Source: Mesorhizobium amorphae (GTDB lineage Bacteria; Pseudomonadota; Alphaproteobacteria; Rhizobiales; Rhizobiaceae). From it: a DNA stretch of 64,000 nt. The translations under genes were made by a program, and so were the position numbers. The notes beneath the pieces are model-generated. The model was given only the letters and a program-made list of their open reading frames with translations. It searched no databases and was not told the DNA's origin. How positions within the stretch are numbered: position 1 is the first letter of the stretch; every line of letters starts with the position of its first letter. Where the stretch lies: the NCBI RefSeq assembly GCF_014843845.1, contig NZ_JHQS01000056.1, positions 186,001 to 250,000 on the forward strand. Direction: 5' to 3'. Positions 46,971-55,571 of the stretch are shown here, one piece after another.

Positions 46971-47303
46971 ATGCTGCCCCCGAACACAGTCGAATGGCCC
47001 ATCTGGCATGACGACCCCCGGCGGAACGGGCATGGGCGTGACGAGCCCGTGCCGCAGCGCCACGACATCGAACTTGCGCGCTTTGTTGAAAAACAAAGGG
47101 CCTGCCGGGAAACGAGACCCGGCGGGATCGATCTCACGGAAACGGCAAGCCGCCTGCGGGCGCTTGCAGCGCGGATCGCAAGCATCCTGTTCCCACCCCG
47201 CGGACGCAGCGCTTCATCGACTGCATCGCCACCCAGCGCGGGCATGGATCCCGTACCCGACAGGACTGGCGCGACCGCTCGCGCCGTTTGGTCAAGCCGC
47301 TGA
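46971..47303 (+). CDS. possible small gene, ending in a TetR remnant
   Basis: An open frame with a strong ribosome site (AAGGAG seven bases before ATG 46971). The first 75 residues read plausibly as a protein (RHDIELARFVEKQRACRE, then LRALAARIASILF). From about 47204 the DNA is a fragment of a TetR gene in a different frame, so the end of this reading is accidental. The true gene may have been cut by the rearrangement. Family not recognised. Confidence 0.35.
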   Translation: MLPPNTVEWPIWHDDPRRNGHGRDEPVPQRHDIELARFVEKQRACRETRPGGIDLTETASRLRALAARIASILFPPRGRSASSTASPPSAGMDPVPDRTGATARAVWSSR

Positions 47304-47350
47304 TGGATGGACTGCGATTCGGAGCGGGAAAGGGTGAGGCGGCTGAGTGG
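47204..47350 (+). pseudogene. partial TetR gene remnant
   Basis: The DNA matches two parts of the TetR gene at 42675-43292: 47207-47232 against GCAGCGCTTCGTCGACTACA and onward, and 47265-47333 against the 3' end, which reads DWRDRSRRLVK, a single Leu-to-Pro change, then LMDGLRFG. About 175 bases between them are missing. The N-terminal half with the DNA-binding domain is absent. It is a decayed duplication. Confidence 0.75.
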
Positions 47351-47423
47351 TGAGGCCTTCTCCGACAAGGAGAGAAGGCGAGGCACAGCAGCCCGGGCCA
47401 TCGTACAAATGCCGGGTACCCTG

Positions 47424-47759
47424 CTAGTTAGGATCGCCGGACCTCGAGCCCCCGTGAGACCCGCCGCCGGCGTTGTCGGAACGACCATGATCGGCCTTCC
47501 GGGCTTGAGCAGAACCGGCCTTCCGGGTTTGACCGGGAGGGCCGCGGTGGATGTGGTTCTTGTCCCCCCAGCCATTGCCGGGACGTGATCCACCCGATTT
47601 GGCTATCGCCGCGGAGCTCAGGCTTGTGCCGAGCAGAAGCGTTACGGACGGCGGTGTCACTGCCGCGAAGCGCCCGGCCTTCTTGAGAAAATCGCGCCGC
47701 GCCTGAGCTTCTGAAACCAGACTCTCGGGCTCCGAACGTTTTGGGCTTTCCGTTGCCAT
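47424..47759 (-). CDS. twin-arginine signal protein of unknown function
   Basis: A 111-residue protein. The N-terminal region has a Tat-like motif (RRDFLKKAGRFAAVTPPS) and a hydrophobic stretch (VTLLLGTSLSSAAIA), followed by a hydrophilic mature part rich in Gly, Ser, His and Arg (GGGSHGGSRSGD). GAGGGG precedes ATG 47759 by seven bases. Proteins with this signal and short disordered tails are common in alphaproteobacteria and of unknown role. Confidence 0.7.
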   Translation of the reverse strand: MATESPKRSEPESLVSEAQARRDFLKKAGRFAAVTPPSVTLLLGTSLSSAAIAKSGGSRPGNGWGDKNHIHRGPPGQTRKAGSAQARKADHGRSDNAGGGSHGGSRSGDPN

Positions 47760-48071
47760 GTAAAAACCCCTCACTTTCAAGACATTTACTTTAGTGTTTC
47801 TGTCTAAGGGCACCAGCTCTCCAAAAGGCTTAGATTTCGCGACAATTAAAGAGGATGCAGGCGCTGAGGCCGGGTGCCGAGGCGTTGCCCATCCTGCCCC
47901 CTCACAAGCAGGGCGCGTTCATGGCCGATGTTTGCTTGGCGGCATGGGCCTTGGGCGGGAACGGATTTCTAAGTCTTTGATGCTATTCACGCCCCGGTCC
48001 ATCCAGGGGCCCAAAACACAGTGACCCCCATGTGGACCGGAGCGCATGACTTGAACCGATGGGAGGAATTT

Positions 48072-48368
48072 ATGACCGCCTACAATGTCGTCCGTTTTCG
48101 CACCAAGCCAGGCAAGGAAAAGGCTTTCATCGAAGCGCATGAGAAAATCGCGCTCAACGCCGCGGGCTTTCGCAAGGGCGCCCTGATCAAGACCGGCGAG
48201 GGCACGTTCTGCTTTGTCGGCGAGTGGAACGACATGGACAGCCTCGCCGCCGCGCGGCCATCGATGATCGGCCTTCTCGACACATTCCGCGATACGCTGG
48301 AAGACCTCGGCGGCAATCTCGGCGTGACGGACCCGGTCTCGGGGACGGTTGTCGCGGAAGTGCACTGA
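48072..48368 (+). CDS. antibiotic biosynthesis monooxygenase-like (ABM fold) protein
   Basis: A 98-residue single-domain ferredoxin-like (dimeric alpha-beta barrel) protein with the pattern NVVRFRTKPGKEKAFIEAHE and FVGEWNDMDSL. Proteins of this fold include small monooxygenases and haem-degrading enzymes, but many have no known activity. GGGAGG lies five bases before ATG 48072, a clear start. A repeat follows it. Confidence 0.78.
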   Translation: MTAYNVVRFRTKPGKEKAFIEAHEKIALNAAGFRKGALIKTGEGTFCFVGEWNDMDSLAAARPSMIGLLDTFRDTLEDLGGNLGVTDPVSGTVVAEVH

Positions 48369-48380
48369 GGGAGCAACAGC

Positions 48381-48480
48381 CAATCCCCTTCGTGGGGGAG
48401 ATGCCCGGCATGGCAGAGGGGGTTCCGCCAGCATGTCAGGACCGGGGTTCCTCTCTCCCCCATGCCGTGGGGCGAGGAAC
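48381..48480. repeat. diverged palindromic repeat pair
   Basis: CCAATCCCCTTCGTGGGGGAGAT near 48381-48402 and GTTCCTCTCTCCCCCATGCC with GGGGCGAGGAAC near 48446-48480 are related to the hairpins at 36267 and 42462. They lie between two convergent genes and may act as terminators. Confidence 0.5.
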
Positions 48481-48519
48481 CAGATGGATTGATGCCGCGA
48501 TCCACCCCTCAGGGACCAT

Positions 48520-48998
48520 CTAGGCAACAAGCGTCCGTTCGCTGTCGGTCATGGGATCCCCGACATTTGGATGCCCTTTGCCTGTTGCGATCAGGCTGCG
48601 CAGACTGCCGTTGATATAGGTGCGCCATCCGTCGGAGCAGGCGTCGTAGCACTCATAGTCCGGAACCAGGCCCTGGTGGGTGAAGCGGACCTCGGTCTTG
48701 CCGTCCTTGCCGGAGATATCGAAGATGATCTCCGTGCCCGTCCATTCGGTCTTGTCCTCGGTAAAACTGAAATAATTGTCCAGCACGCGCCAGGCGACCT
48801 TCTTGCCGGGGACGAGCTCCGTCACCTTGATCTTGCAGCGGTGGAGATCGCTATAGTGGTAGTCGAAGTCTTCGCCGGATTTGTCGGTTCGGCCTTGGAT
48901 TTCTTCCGACCACCATCCGCGGACATTGTTGATGGCCGTAAAAGCTGCTTCCGGAGTCTGGTCCACCGTGAAGGCGGTGGTGAAATTGCGATGGTCAT
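48520..48998 (-). pseudogene. SRPBCC/AHSA1 family protein, frameshift near the start
   Basis: From 48966 to 48520 one frame encodes about 148 residues of a START-like fold (SRPBCC, activator of Hsp90 ATPase group) with INNVRGWWSEEIQG and VRFTHQGLVPDYECYDACSD. A good start (ATG 48998 with AGGAGA seven bases upstream) is in a different frame. The natural N-terminus NFTTAFTVDQTPEAAF lies in the domain frame but has no start codon. One base is probably lost around 48985-48996. A GTG at 48966 would give a shortened protein. Confidence 0.7.
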
Positions 48999-49055
48999 GA
49001 CTGTCTCCTGTTCAGTGCTGGGTCTGCTCATCAGCCGTCAAAGGTTTGAGGTTGG

Positions 49056-49340
49056 TCATTCCCGGCCCGGGCGTGCCTGCCGGCCGGAAATCACCCGCAG
49101 CCAGGGCGCCAAATGGAAGGCGCTCATCAACAGATACATCGCCGGCATTCCGGTGAGCGGCGAGGCATTCGCGCCCATGCACAGCATGGCCGCATCGCCA
49201 CCCTGAACACAGGTGAGCAGCGCCATCAGCGCAAAGGTCGGTGCCGCGGCAAGGCACAGCCAGTCGGTGGTGCCAAGGGTAACTGCATTGGCTTGATCAC
49301 TGGGGATCGCACCACCGGTGCCTGCATGGGTCTCGCTCAT
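49056..49340 (-). CDS. small membrane protein of unknown function
   Basis: A 94-residue protein with two or three hydrophobic segments (WLCLAAAPTFALMALLTCVQ and SPLTGMPAMYLLMSAFHLA). GGGAAGAG lies eight bases before ATG 49340. It is placed between the START-like gene and the DUF899 gene, all on the minus strand, and may be co-transcribed. No family is recognised. Confidence 0.7.
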   Translation of the reverse strand: MSETHAGTGGAIPSDQANAVTLGTTDWLCLAAAPTFALMALLTCVQGGDAAMLCMGANASPLTGMPAMYLLMSAFHLAPWLRVISGRQARPGRE

Positions 49341-49438
49341 GGTCTCTTCCCTTGATGGAGCGCAATTGCGCCACTGGCACGTGTCGGGGGAGGCCGCCCG
49401 CTCGCCGACGGCGCCGGGCGTCCTGTCAATTCCGCCTG

Positions 49439-50191
49439 CTAGTTGTTGTCCCGGAACGCCGCTTCTCCGGCATCGGACACTTCGACCCATTTCTTGTCCG
49501 GCGCGGCGTCGGCGTCGTAATTGTCGTGCCAGTTCCACCATTTGTAGGTCGGGGTTTGCGGGTAGCCTTCGGGCGAATCTTCCCAGACTTCCTGGCGGCC
49601 CAGCGGCGTGGCGTCGAGGTAGCTCCAGACGGTGCCCATCGCCTCGTCGCCGCGGCTGTTGATGAGGTAGGTGCGGAAGATGCGGTCGCCGTCGCGGATG
49701 AATACGTTGTGGCCGTGCCATTCGTCGACGCCGAAGTCTTTGTCGAAGCTGTCGGTGATGGTGTACCAGGGCATCTCCCAGCCCATCCGCTTCTTCAGCC
49801 GCACAATGTCAGCCTGCGGGGCGCGCGAGGCGTATACGAGCGTGGTGTCGCGGGCGTTGAGATGGGCGAGGTTGCCGACCTGGTCGGCGCCCAGCGAACA
49901 GCCGCGGCAGGCGTGATCGGGCCAGCCATAGACGCCGGGCTCGAAGAAGGCGCGGTAGACGATCAGCTGGCGCCGCCCTTCGAAGAGGTCGAGCAGGCTT
50001 GCCTTCCCGTTGGGTCCCTCAAACGTGTACGTCTTGTCCACTTCCATCCACGGCATGCGCCGGCGCTCGGCCGCCAAAGCGTCTTTGGCGCGGAGCGTGG
50101 CCTTCTCCTTCACCAGCAGCTTTTCGCGCGCGGCTTCCCAATGCTGCTGCGAGACAACAGGCGGTGTCTTCATTGCGGTGTGCTTGGTCAT
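49439..50191 (-). CDS. DUF899 family thioredoxin-like protein
   Basis: A 250-residue protein of the DUF899 family. It has a thioredoxin-fold start (LLVKEKATLRAKDALAAERR), the cysteine motif HACRGCSLGADQV and a C-terminal WHDNYDAD region. Proteins of this family are common in actinobacteria and Rhizobiales and probably bind or reduce thiols. The ATG at 50191 has GGAG seven bases upstream. It is divergent from the TPR regulator gene. Confidence 0.88.
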   Translation of the reverse strand: MTKHTAMKTPPVVSQQHWEAAREKLLVKEKATLRAKDALAAERRRMPWMEVDKTYTFEGPNGKASLLDLFEGRRQLIVYRAFFEPGVYGWPDHACRGCSLGADQVGNLAHLNARDTTLVYASRAPQADIVRLKKRMGWEMPWYTITDSFDKDFGVDEWHGHNVFIRDGDRIFRTYLINSRGDEAMGTVWSYLDATPLGRQEVWEDSPEGYPQTPTYKWWNWHDNYDADAAPDKKWVEVSDAGEAAFRDNN

Positions 50192-50310
50192 GGTCTTCTC
50201 CTTTGCCAGTCTGTCGTCACGCCATCGCGACGTGTTGTTGGTTGCTGATCGTGAGATAGAGTAGGGGCGCTGCGCCAAAAGGTGGGAGTTACAAGTGTGA
50301 CGGGATTTGA

Positions 50311-51531
50311 ATGGACTCGCTGATCACCGCGGCCGGGCTGGCGCTGGCGGCCGGTGATCCGCTCGGCGCGCTCGACCGCGTCGCTTTGCGCGAGGATGCG
50401 CCGGCGCTGGCGCTGCGCGGCATCGCCATGGCGCAGCTCGGCGATCTCGATCGCGCCAAGCTGCTGCTGCGGCGGGCCGTGCGCGGCTTCAGCCCCAAGG
50501 AGGCCGTGGCGCGCGCCAGATGCATTGTTGCGGAGGCCGAGATCGCGCTCGTCTCGCGCGATCTCGGCTGGCCGGCCAAGATGCTCGACGCGGCGCGGGC
50601 GACGCTGGAAAGGCATGGCGACCGGCTGAACGCAGCGCATGCCGGGCACCTCACGGTGCGGCGCCTGCTGCTGATCGGCCGCCTCGACGAGGCCGAGCGT
50701 GTGCTGGCCGGGCTCGACCCGGCGCCGCTTCCGCCGGCCTCGCGGGCCGCGCACGAGCTCGCCGTCGCCGGCATCGCGATGCGGCGCCTCAGGACGAAAG
50801 CCGCGCGTGAAGCGCTGGAGTGGGCGAGGCTGGCCGCGAACCGGGCCGGCATTGCCGGGCTGACGGCGGAGGTCGACAGTGCATTCCTGGCGCTGGAGAC
50901 GCCCGCGGCGCGGCTGATCGCCAAGGGCGAAGAGCGCCCGCTGCTGCTCGAGGAGGTCGAGGCGTTGCAGGCCTCGTCGGCTCTGGTCGTCGATGCCTTG
51001 CGCTATCTCGTGCGCAAGCAGGAAGCGACAATCTCGCTGGCCACGCGCCCGGTGCTGTTTGCGCTGGCGCGAGCGCTCGCCGAAGCGTGGCCGGGGGATG
51101 TGTCGAGAGAGGAACTCGTGGCACGGGCTTTCGGCGGCAAGCACGCCGATGAATCGCATCGCGCCAGGCTGCGGGTCGAGATCGGCCGGCTGCGCGCCGA
51201 ACTGCGGACGCTGGCCGACATCGGCGCGACCAAGCGAGGCTTCGCGTTGGCGCCGCGCCAGGCCGGCGAGGTGCTGGTGCTGGCGCGGCCGATCGAAGAG
51301 CGGCACGCGGCGGTGCTGGCCTTCCTTGCCGATGGTGAATCCTGGGCCAGCTCGGCGCTGGCGCTGGCGCTGGGCGCCGGACAGCGCAGCGTGCAGCGGG
51401 CGCTGGAGCAACTCGCCCTAACCGGCAAGGTGCAGTCATTCGGGCACGGCCGCGCGCGCCGCTGGATGACGCCACCGGTGGCCGGATTCACGACCACCTT
51501 GTTACTCCCGGCACCGCTGCCGAACGGCTAG
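50311..51531 (+). CDS. TPR-like protein with winged-helix DNA-binding C-terminus
   Basis: A 406-residue protein. Residues 1-200 are helical repeats (ALALRGIAMAQLGDLDRAKL), the middle has a winged-helix region like an OmpR type (DVSREELVARAFGGKHADES, then RLRVEIGRLRAEL), and a second helix-turn-helix is near the C-terminus (SSALALALGAGQRSVQRALE). It is likely a transcription regulator. The divergent DUF899 gene is its best target candidate. Confidence 0.8.
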   Translation: MDSLITAAGLALAAGDPLGALDRVALREDAPALALRGIAMAQLGDLDRAKLLLRRAVRGFSPKEAVARARCIVAEAEIALVSRDLGWPAKMLDAARATLERHGDRLNAAHAGHLTVRRLLLIGRLDEAERVLAGLDPAPLPPASRAAHELAVAGIAMRRLRTKAAREALEWARLAANRAGIAGLTAEVDSAFLALETPAARLIAKGEERPLLLEEVEALQASSALVVDALRYLVRKQEATISLATRPVLFALARALAEAWPGDVSREELVARAFGGKHADESHRARLRVEIGRLRAELRTLADIGATKRGFALAPRQAGEVLVLARPIEERHAAVLAFLADGESWASSALALALGAGQRSVQRALEQLALTGKVQSFGHGRARRWMTPPVAGFTTTLLLPAPLPNG

Positions 51532-51566
51532 GAGCTATCATTGATAATCTTGGCGAGGACAAAGAT

Positions 51567-52199
51567 ATGAAACATGCAGCGGCCGAAATCCTGCGCGAAT
51601 ACGGACCCTTTCCGGGGGTGGACGCCGTGCATGGGGTGAGCTTTGACGGAAAGAATGTCTGGTTTGCCTCCGGCGAAAAGCTGACCGCCTTCGACCCGGC
51701 AAGCGGTGAGACGCTGCGCTCGATCGATGTCGCCGCCCATGCCGGCACCGCCTATGATGGCAAGCACCTGTTCCAAATTGCCAAGGACCGGATCCAGAAG
51801 ATCGATCCGGACACCGGCCAGGTGCTGGCCACGATTCCAGCACCGGGCGGCGGCGGCGATTCCGGGCTCACCTGGGCCGAAGGGACGCTCTGGGTGGGCC
51901 AGTACCGAGAGCGCAAGATCCACCAGATCGACCCCGAGACAGGGGCAATCCTGCGCACCATCGAATCCAACCGCTTCGTCACCGGCGTGACATGGGTCGA
52001 CGGAGAATTGTGGCACGGCACCTGGGAAGGCGACCAGGGTGATGTGCGGCGCGTCGACCCGCAAACCGGAAAGGTCCTGGAGCGGCTGGACATGCCGGCC
52101 GGCACCGGCGTGTCCGGCCTCGAATCCGATGGCGGCGACTGCTTCTTCTGCGGCAGCGGATCCGGCGGAACGGTGCGAGCGATGCGCCGGCCGAGGTAA
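51567..52199 (+). CDS. glutamine cyclotransferase-like beta-propeller protein
   Basis: A 210-residue protein of the glutaminyl-peptide cyclotransferase-like group built from propeller repeats such as HQIDPETGAILRTIESNRFV and RRVDPQTGKVLERLDMP. It has no signal peptide, so cytoplasmic. Enzyme activity is not shown for these short bacterial members. It begins 35 bases after the TPR regulator stop and may be in the same transcript. Confidence 0.8.
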   Translation: MKHAAAEILREYGPFPGVDAVHGVSFDGKNVWFASGEKLTAFDPASGETLRSIDVAAHAGTAYDGKHLFQIAKDRIQKIDPDTGQVLATIPAPGGGGDSGLTWAEGTLWVGQYRERKIHQIDPETGAILRTIESNRFVTGVTWVDGELWHGTWEGDQGDVRRVDPQTGKVLERLDMPAGTGVSGLESDGGDCFFCGSGSGGTVRAMRRPR

Positions 52200-52255
52200 C
52201 GACCGAAGGGGTCAAACCCGACGCGGTTGCACTGGCCGTCGCCGGCCGCTCCCGC

Positions 52256-52561
52256 TCATATGCCGGAGCCGTCGAGCAGCGGCACGTCTTCGCCTTCCCA
52301 GGGCGCCGGCATCGAGGCCCGGCCCGGATTGGCCCTTGGCAGCGGCATCCAGCATTTCAACTCCGGGTCGGCATATTCGACCACACGGCCCGGCGAGGAG
52401 TCGGAGGCGCGCCAGCCTTCGGCGCCGAACTGGTCGGCGCGCGACCAATAGGCCATGTCGACTTCCGCTGGCCCCTGTTCGGACGGCCGCACTGTGACCA
52501 GGATGCGGCTGCCGTCCCGTGGCGCGCTCGACATGTGACGCCACTGATCGGGTTCGTCCAT
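52256..52561 (-). CDS. small protein of unknown function
   Basis: A 101-residue soluble protein with a pattern MSSAPRDGSRILVTVRPSEQ and WMPLPRANPGRASM. It resembles DUF551-like or phage-type small proteins in which W-x-P-x-P repeats occur, but I do not identify the family. The start ATG 52561 has GGAGGAAA upstream. It is convergent with the propeller gene. Confidence 0.7.
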   Translation of the reverse strand: MDEPDQWRHMSSAPRDGSRILVTVRPSEQGPAEVDMAYWSRADQFGAEGWRASDSSPGRVVEYADPELKCWMPLPRANPGRASMPAPWEGEDVPLLDGSGI

Positions 52562-52640
52562 TGCATTTCCTCCCTGCAGTCTGCGCCGGCTGGCTGGACC
52601 CGATAGTCGCTTCGTGCCCGGGAGCGGTCAACCCGAACTT

Positions 52641-52744
52641 TGCGCTAAAGCAATTCCAGGAAAAATGCGTAGCGGTTCTCCGTCCGGAATTGCGTCAAAC
52701 CAAAAGGATGGAGCGGCGTTTCCGTGAAACGGTGAACCGCTCCA
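52641..52744. repeat. rhizobial intergenic repeat with two hairpins
   Basis: The unit contains CAATTCC/GGAATTG as one hairpin (52651-52692) and GGAGCGG/CCGCTCC as a second (52710-52742), with an A-rich start (CCAGGAAAAATGCGTAGCGG). It has the form of a repeat that occurs many times in Mesorhizobium-type genomes. It lies between two minus-strand genes. Confidence 0.65.
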
Positions 52745-52780
52745 GAGAGCGATATCGTTCCTCGTCTGGCGCAGCGACAG

Positions 52781-53587
52781 TCAGCTTACCCTGGTCCGCA
52801 CCGCCCAGGCTCTGGTTTTCATGGGGATTGATCCGTCCTCGCCGCGCGGCAGGCTGTCACGCAGTTTCTCCATCAGGCGCTGGCGGGCTGGCGGTTCGAG
52901 GCTCATGCAGTAGCCCGGCGCCGGGCCTGCGCCCAGCGTGAAGGGGCGCCAGTAGTCGTCAAAGTCCTTGAACACAGCCGGCATTTCGATCTGGGTGCAG
53001 TCGATGGAAACCAGTCCGGCCGTCTTCACGAGGTCGGTCAATCCGTCCGGTGTGCAGAATGGAAAGCGTTTGTTCTCGGCGAGGTCGATGGCGGCGGGGT
53101 CGAGGGCCGTCGCTGCTGTCCAGAATGCCCGCATGAATTCCACGCCGCCGCCAGGATAGTCCCATACATAGAGCCCGATCGTCGCTCCAGGGCGAGCAAC
53201 CCGCCGCATCTCCGCGAGCGCCTTCTGCTTGTCGGGGATGAAGTTGAGGACCAGCGCCGACACGACCACGTCCTTGCTGCCCGATTGGACGGACAGCGCC
53301 TGCGCATCACCTTGGACAAACTCGACACAGCCGTCAGGCACGTTTGCGCGTGCCTTGGCGAGAAAGCCCTCCGAGGGATCTATCGAGACCAGGCTCGCAG
53401 GGCTGCATCGCGCAAGGATGGCCGCGGACAGCGCCCCGGTTCCGCACCCCACCTCCAGCCAATCCAGCCCCTCGGGCGGATCCAGCCAATCCAGGAAGAG
53501 GGGAGCGATCTGACGGCTCCATCGCCCCATATAGAGGTCGTAGCTGTCTCCAGCCTGCCAGGCGTCGTGACGCGTTGCCTGAGCCAT
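52781..53587 (-). CDS. class I SAM-dependent methyltransferase
   Basis: A 268-residue enzyme of the Methyltransf_11 type with motif I DWLEVGCGTGALS, SIDPSEG at the end of beta 2, motif II GDAQALSVQSGSKDVVVSA and the post-motif VARPGATIGLYVWDY. It would methylate an unidentified small molecule. The N-terminal WQAGDSYDLYMGRWSRQIAP is typical of this subgroup. It is divergent from the VOC gene. Confidence 0.88.
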   Translation of the reverse strand: MAQATRHDAWQAGDSYDLYMGRWSRQIAPLFLDWLDPPEGLDWLEVGCGTGALSAAILARCSPASLVSIDPSEGFLAKARANVPDGCVEFVQGDAQALSVQSGSKDVVVSALVLNFIPDKQKALAEMRRVARPGATIGLYVWDYPGGGVEFMRAFWTAATALDPAAIDLAENKRFPFCTPDGLTDLVKTAGLVSIDCTQIEMPAVFKDFDDYWRPFTLGAGPAPGYCMSLEPPARQRLMEKLRDSLPRGEDGSIPMKTRAWAVRTRVS

Positions 53588-53742
53588 CGCAAACTCCTAG
53601 CGAGATCGTTTTCAGACCATTGGACTGCAGGATACGCCCGCCTCCCTGACAGGACCAGTGGGACGCGCGACTGGTCACTTTGCACAAGACAGCTATATCG
53701 TTCAAAGCTAATGTTCTGAGGCTGCAATCCGGACGACTATCG

Positions 53743-54642
53743 ATGAGCGAAGAATTGCTGGCCAGCGCGACCTGTCTCGGGCCGGTTCATCTGCGCGTCA
53801 TCGATATCGCAGCGGCCTTGCCGGTCTGGGTCGACGCGGTCGGCCTCGCGGTGCTTAGCGATGATGGCGCAACAGTCGGGCTCGGCGTCGATGGCAAGAC
53901 GCTGATCGTGCTTCATGCCGGGGCGGATGCCGTCCTGTCGCCGAAGTCGCGCGATCTCTTCCATGTCGCCATCCATGTGACGACGCGCAAGGAATTGGCG
54001 CGCGTTGCCGCCCGGCTCAAGGCGTCGGGGCTGAGACACAGCGCCCAGGACCACCTGATCTCCGAATCCCTCTATGTCTCCGACCCATCCGGCAACGGCA
54101 TCGAGATCTGTTTCGACACGCCCGAGCGTTATGCCTCGAGACAGGAGACCGCGGACGGCCGCGTCACCCTGATCGCCAGAGACGGCAGCGCCCATTCCGG
54201 CCTCGAGCCGCTGGATGTCGCGGGCTTGCTGCGCGAGCTCGGCAATTCCGGCCATGTCGAACCCATGCTGGCGGCGGACGCCTTCATCGGCCATATTCAT
54301 ATGCGCGCCCGCTCGCCGGAAGCGCTGATGGCATTCTATCTCGGCGTGCTCGGCTTCAGGCCGCACATCCAGTCCCGCTCGTTCGGCCTGTTCGACTGCG
54401 GCACCGACCGGCGCCCGCACATGGTCGCCTTCAATATCTGGGCTCGCGACGAATTGCGCGAACCGCCGCCCGGTGCCGCCGGTCTCGATCATTTCACCGC
54501 GGTGGTTCCATCGGCTGAGGATCTCGCTGCGGTCGCGCGGCGGCTCGGCAATGCGAACCTGCCTTCGACGCAAACGGATGGGGCACTGCACCTCGCTGAT
54601 CCCGAGGGCAACCGCCTGCGGATCGTGGTGGCGGGAGACTGA
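53743..54642 (+). CDS. VOC family protein (tandem glyoxalase-like domains, CatE type)
   Basis: A 299-residue protein with two glyoxalase/bleomycin-resistance domain pairs. Metal ligands are suggested by LGPVHLRV, DLFHVAIHV, HIHMRAR and LDHFTAVV, and SDPSGNGIEICFD and LADPEGNRLRIV end each half, as in catechol-2,3-dioxygenase-like CatE. It may cleave or bind a catechol. The ATG at 53743 begins MSEELL; the ribosome site is weak. The sulfotransferase gene follows after 26 bases. Confidence 0.82.
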   Translation: MSEELLASATCLGPVHLRVIDIAAALPVWVDAVGLAVLSDDGATVGLGVDGKTLIVLHAGADAVLSPKSRDLFHVAIHVTTRKELARVAARLKASGLRHSAQDHLISESLYVSDPSGNGIEICFDTPERYASRQETADGRVTLIARDGSAHSGLEPLDVAGLLRELGNSGHVEPMLAADAFIGHIHMRARSPEALMAFYLGVLGFRPHIQSRSFGLFDCGTDRRPHMVAFNIWARDELREPPPGAAGLDHFTAVVPSAEDLAAVARRLGNANLPSTQTDGALHLADPEGNRLRIVVAGD

Positions 54643-54668
54643 TCTGCTCGATCAAGGGGAGGGGTGGC

Positions 54669-55274
54669 ATGGCGATCAAAATAATAGGAACCGGCTTCGG
54701 CCGCACCGGCACGGATTCGATGCGCGAGGCGCTTGCGATCCTGGGTTACGGCCCCTGCCACCACATGTCCGCGGTCAACACCAACGAAGAGCAGAAGCGG
54801 CTCTGGCGCGCGCTGGCCAAGGGTGCCGCGCCCGACTGGAACACGCTGTTCTCCGGCTATGTCTCCTGCATGGACTGGCCGTCGGCCTATTACTGGCGGG
54901 AGTTGATCGATTTCTACCCCGACGCCCGCGTCATCCTCACCTGGCGCTCGCCGGAAAGCTGGTGGGAGAGTTTCGAAAAGACGATCGTTGCCGGCATCGC
55001 CACTAGCCAGGAGCCGGATTCGCTGGGCGTCGCCCTCATCGCCAAGCAGGTCTTCGCCGGCCGGCCGCAGGATCGCGCGGCCGCGATCGCCGCCTATGAG
55101 GCCAATGTCGAGGGTGTCATTGCCACAGTGCCGGCCGAGCGCCTGCTGGTCCACAGGCTGGGCGACGGCTGGGAGCCGCTCTGCGCCCATCTTGGCGTTG
55201 CCGTGCCGGACCAGCCCTATCCCAACCGCAACAACACGAAGGACTTCCGCTCGACATGGCTGTCGCTGAAATAG
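54669..55274 (+). CDS. sulfotransferase family protein
   Basis: A 201-residue cytoplasmic protein of the Sulfotransfer_4 type. The PAPS-binding loop GTGFGRTGTDSM is near the N-terminus, and RVILTWRSPESWWESF is the 3'-phosphate binding motif. It would transfer sulfate or act as a kinase-like P-loop enzyme; the acceptor is unknown. AGGGGAGGGG precedes the ATG. It follows the VOC gene closely, so both may act on one compound. Confidence 0.87.
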   Translation: MAIKIIGTGFGRTGTDSMREALAILGYGPCHHMSAVNTNEEQKRLWRALAKGAAPDWNTLFSGYVSCMDWPSAYYWRELIDFYPDARVILTWRSPESWWESFEKTIVAGIATSQEPDSLGVALIAKQVFAGRPQDRAAAIAAYEANVEGVIATVPAERLLVHRLGDGWEPLCAHLGVAVPDQPYPNRNNTKDFRSTWLSLK

Positions 55275-55322
55275 AGATCGCACTTTTCAAAGCGATGGCC
55301 GATCGCCGCGCTCAGACACGCT

Positions 55323-55553
55323 CTAATGCCCGCTTCCCCCGACCTTTTGCCGACGAGATCTGACCGCTTCCATCAGTTCGCGCTCGCTGGTGTGAGCATT
55401 TCGAAAAATGGCCACAACCATCACCGCCAAGATTTCGGTGTCCGGGTCCAAAGGGTCGAGATGCTCATCCGCACAGACCTGATCGAATACGCGTTCGCAA
55501 ATAGCCAGATCGTGAGGGCTGAGGCAGGTGCGATTGAAACGCCGACGCAGCAT
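55323..55553 (-). CDS. small helical protein, paralog of 43336-43545
   Basis: A 76-residue protein. Its core (LSPHDLAICERVFDQVCADE) follows the same pattern as the small protein at 43336-43545. The ATG 55553 is chosen because the frame upstream runs through a terminator hairpin. GAAAGG lies upstream. The function is unknown. Confidence 0.62.
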   Translation of the reverse strand: MLRRRFNRTCLSPHDLAICERVFDQVCADEHLDPLDPDTEILAVMVVAIFRNAHTSERELMEAVRSRRQKVGGSGH

Positions 55554-55571
55554 CCGTGCGAACCTTTCAGG

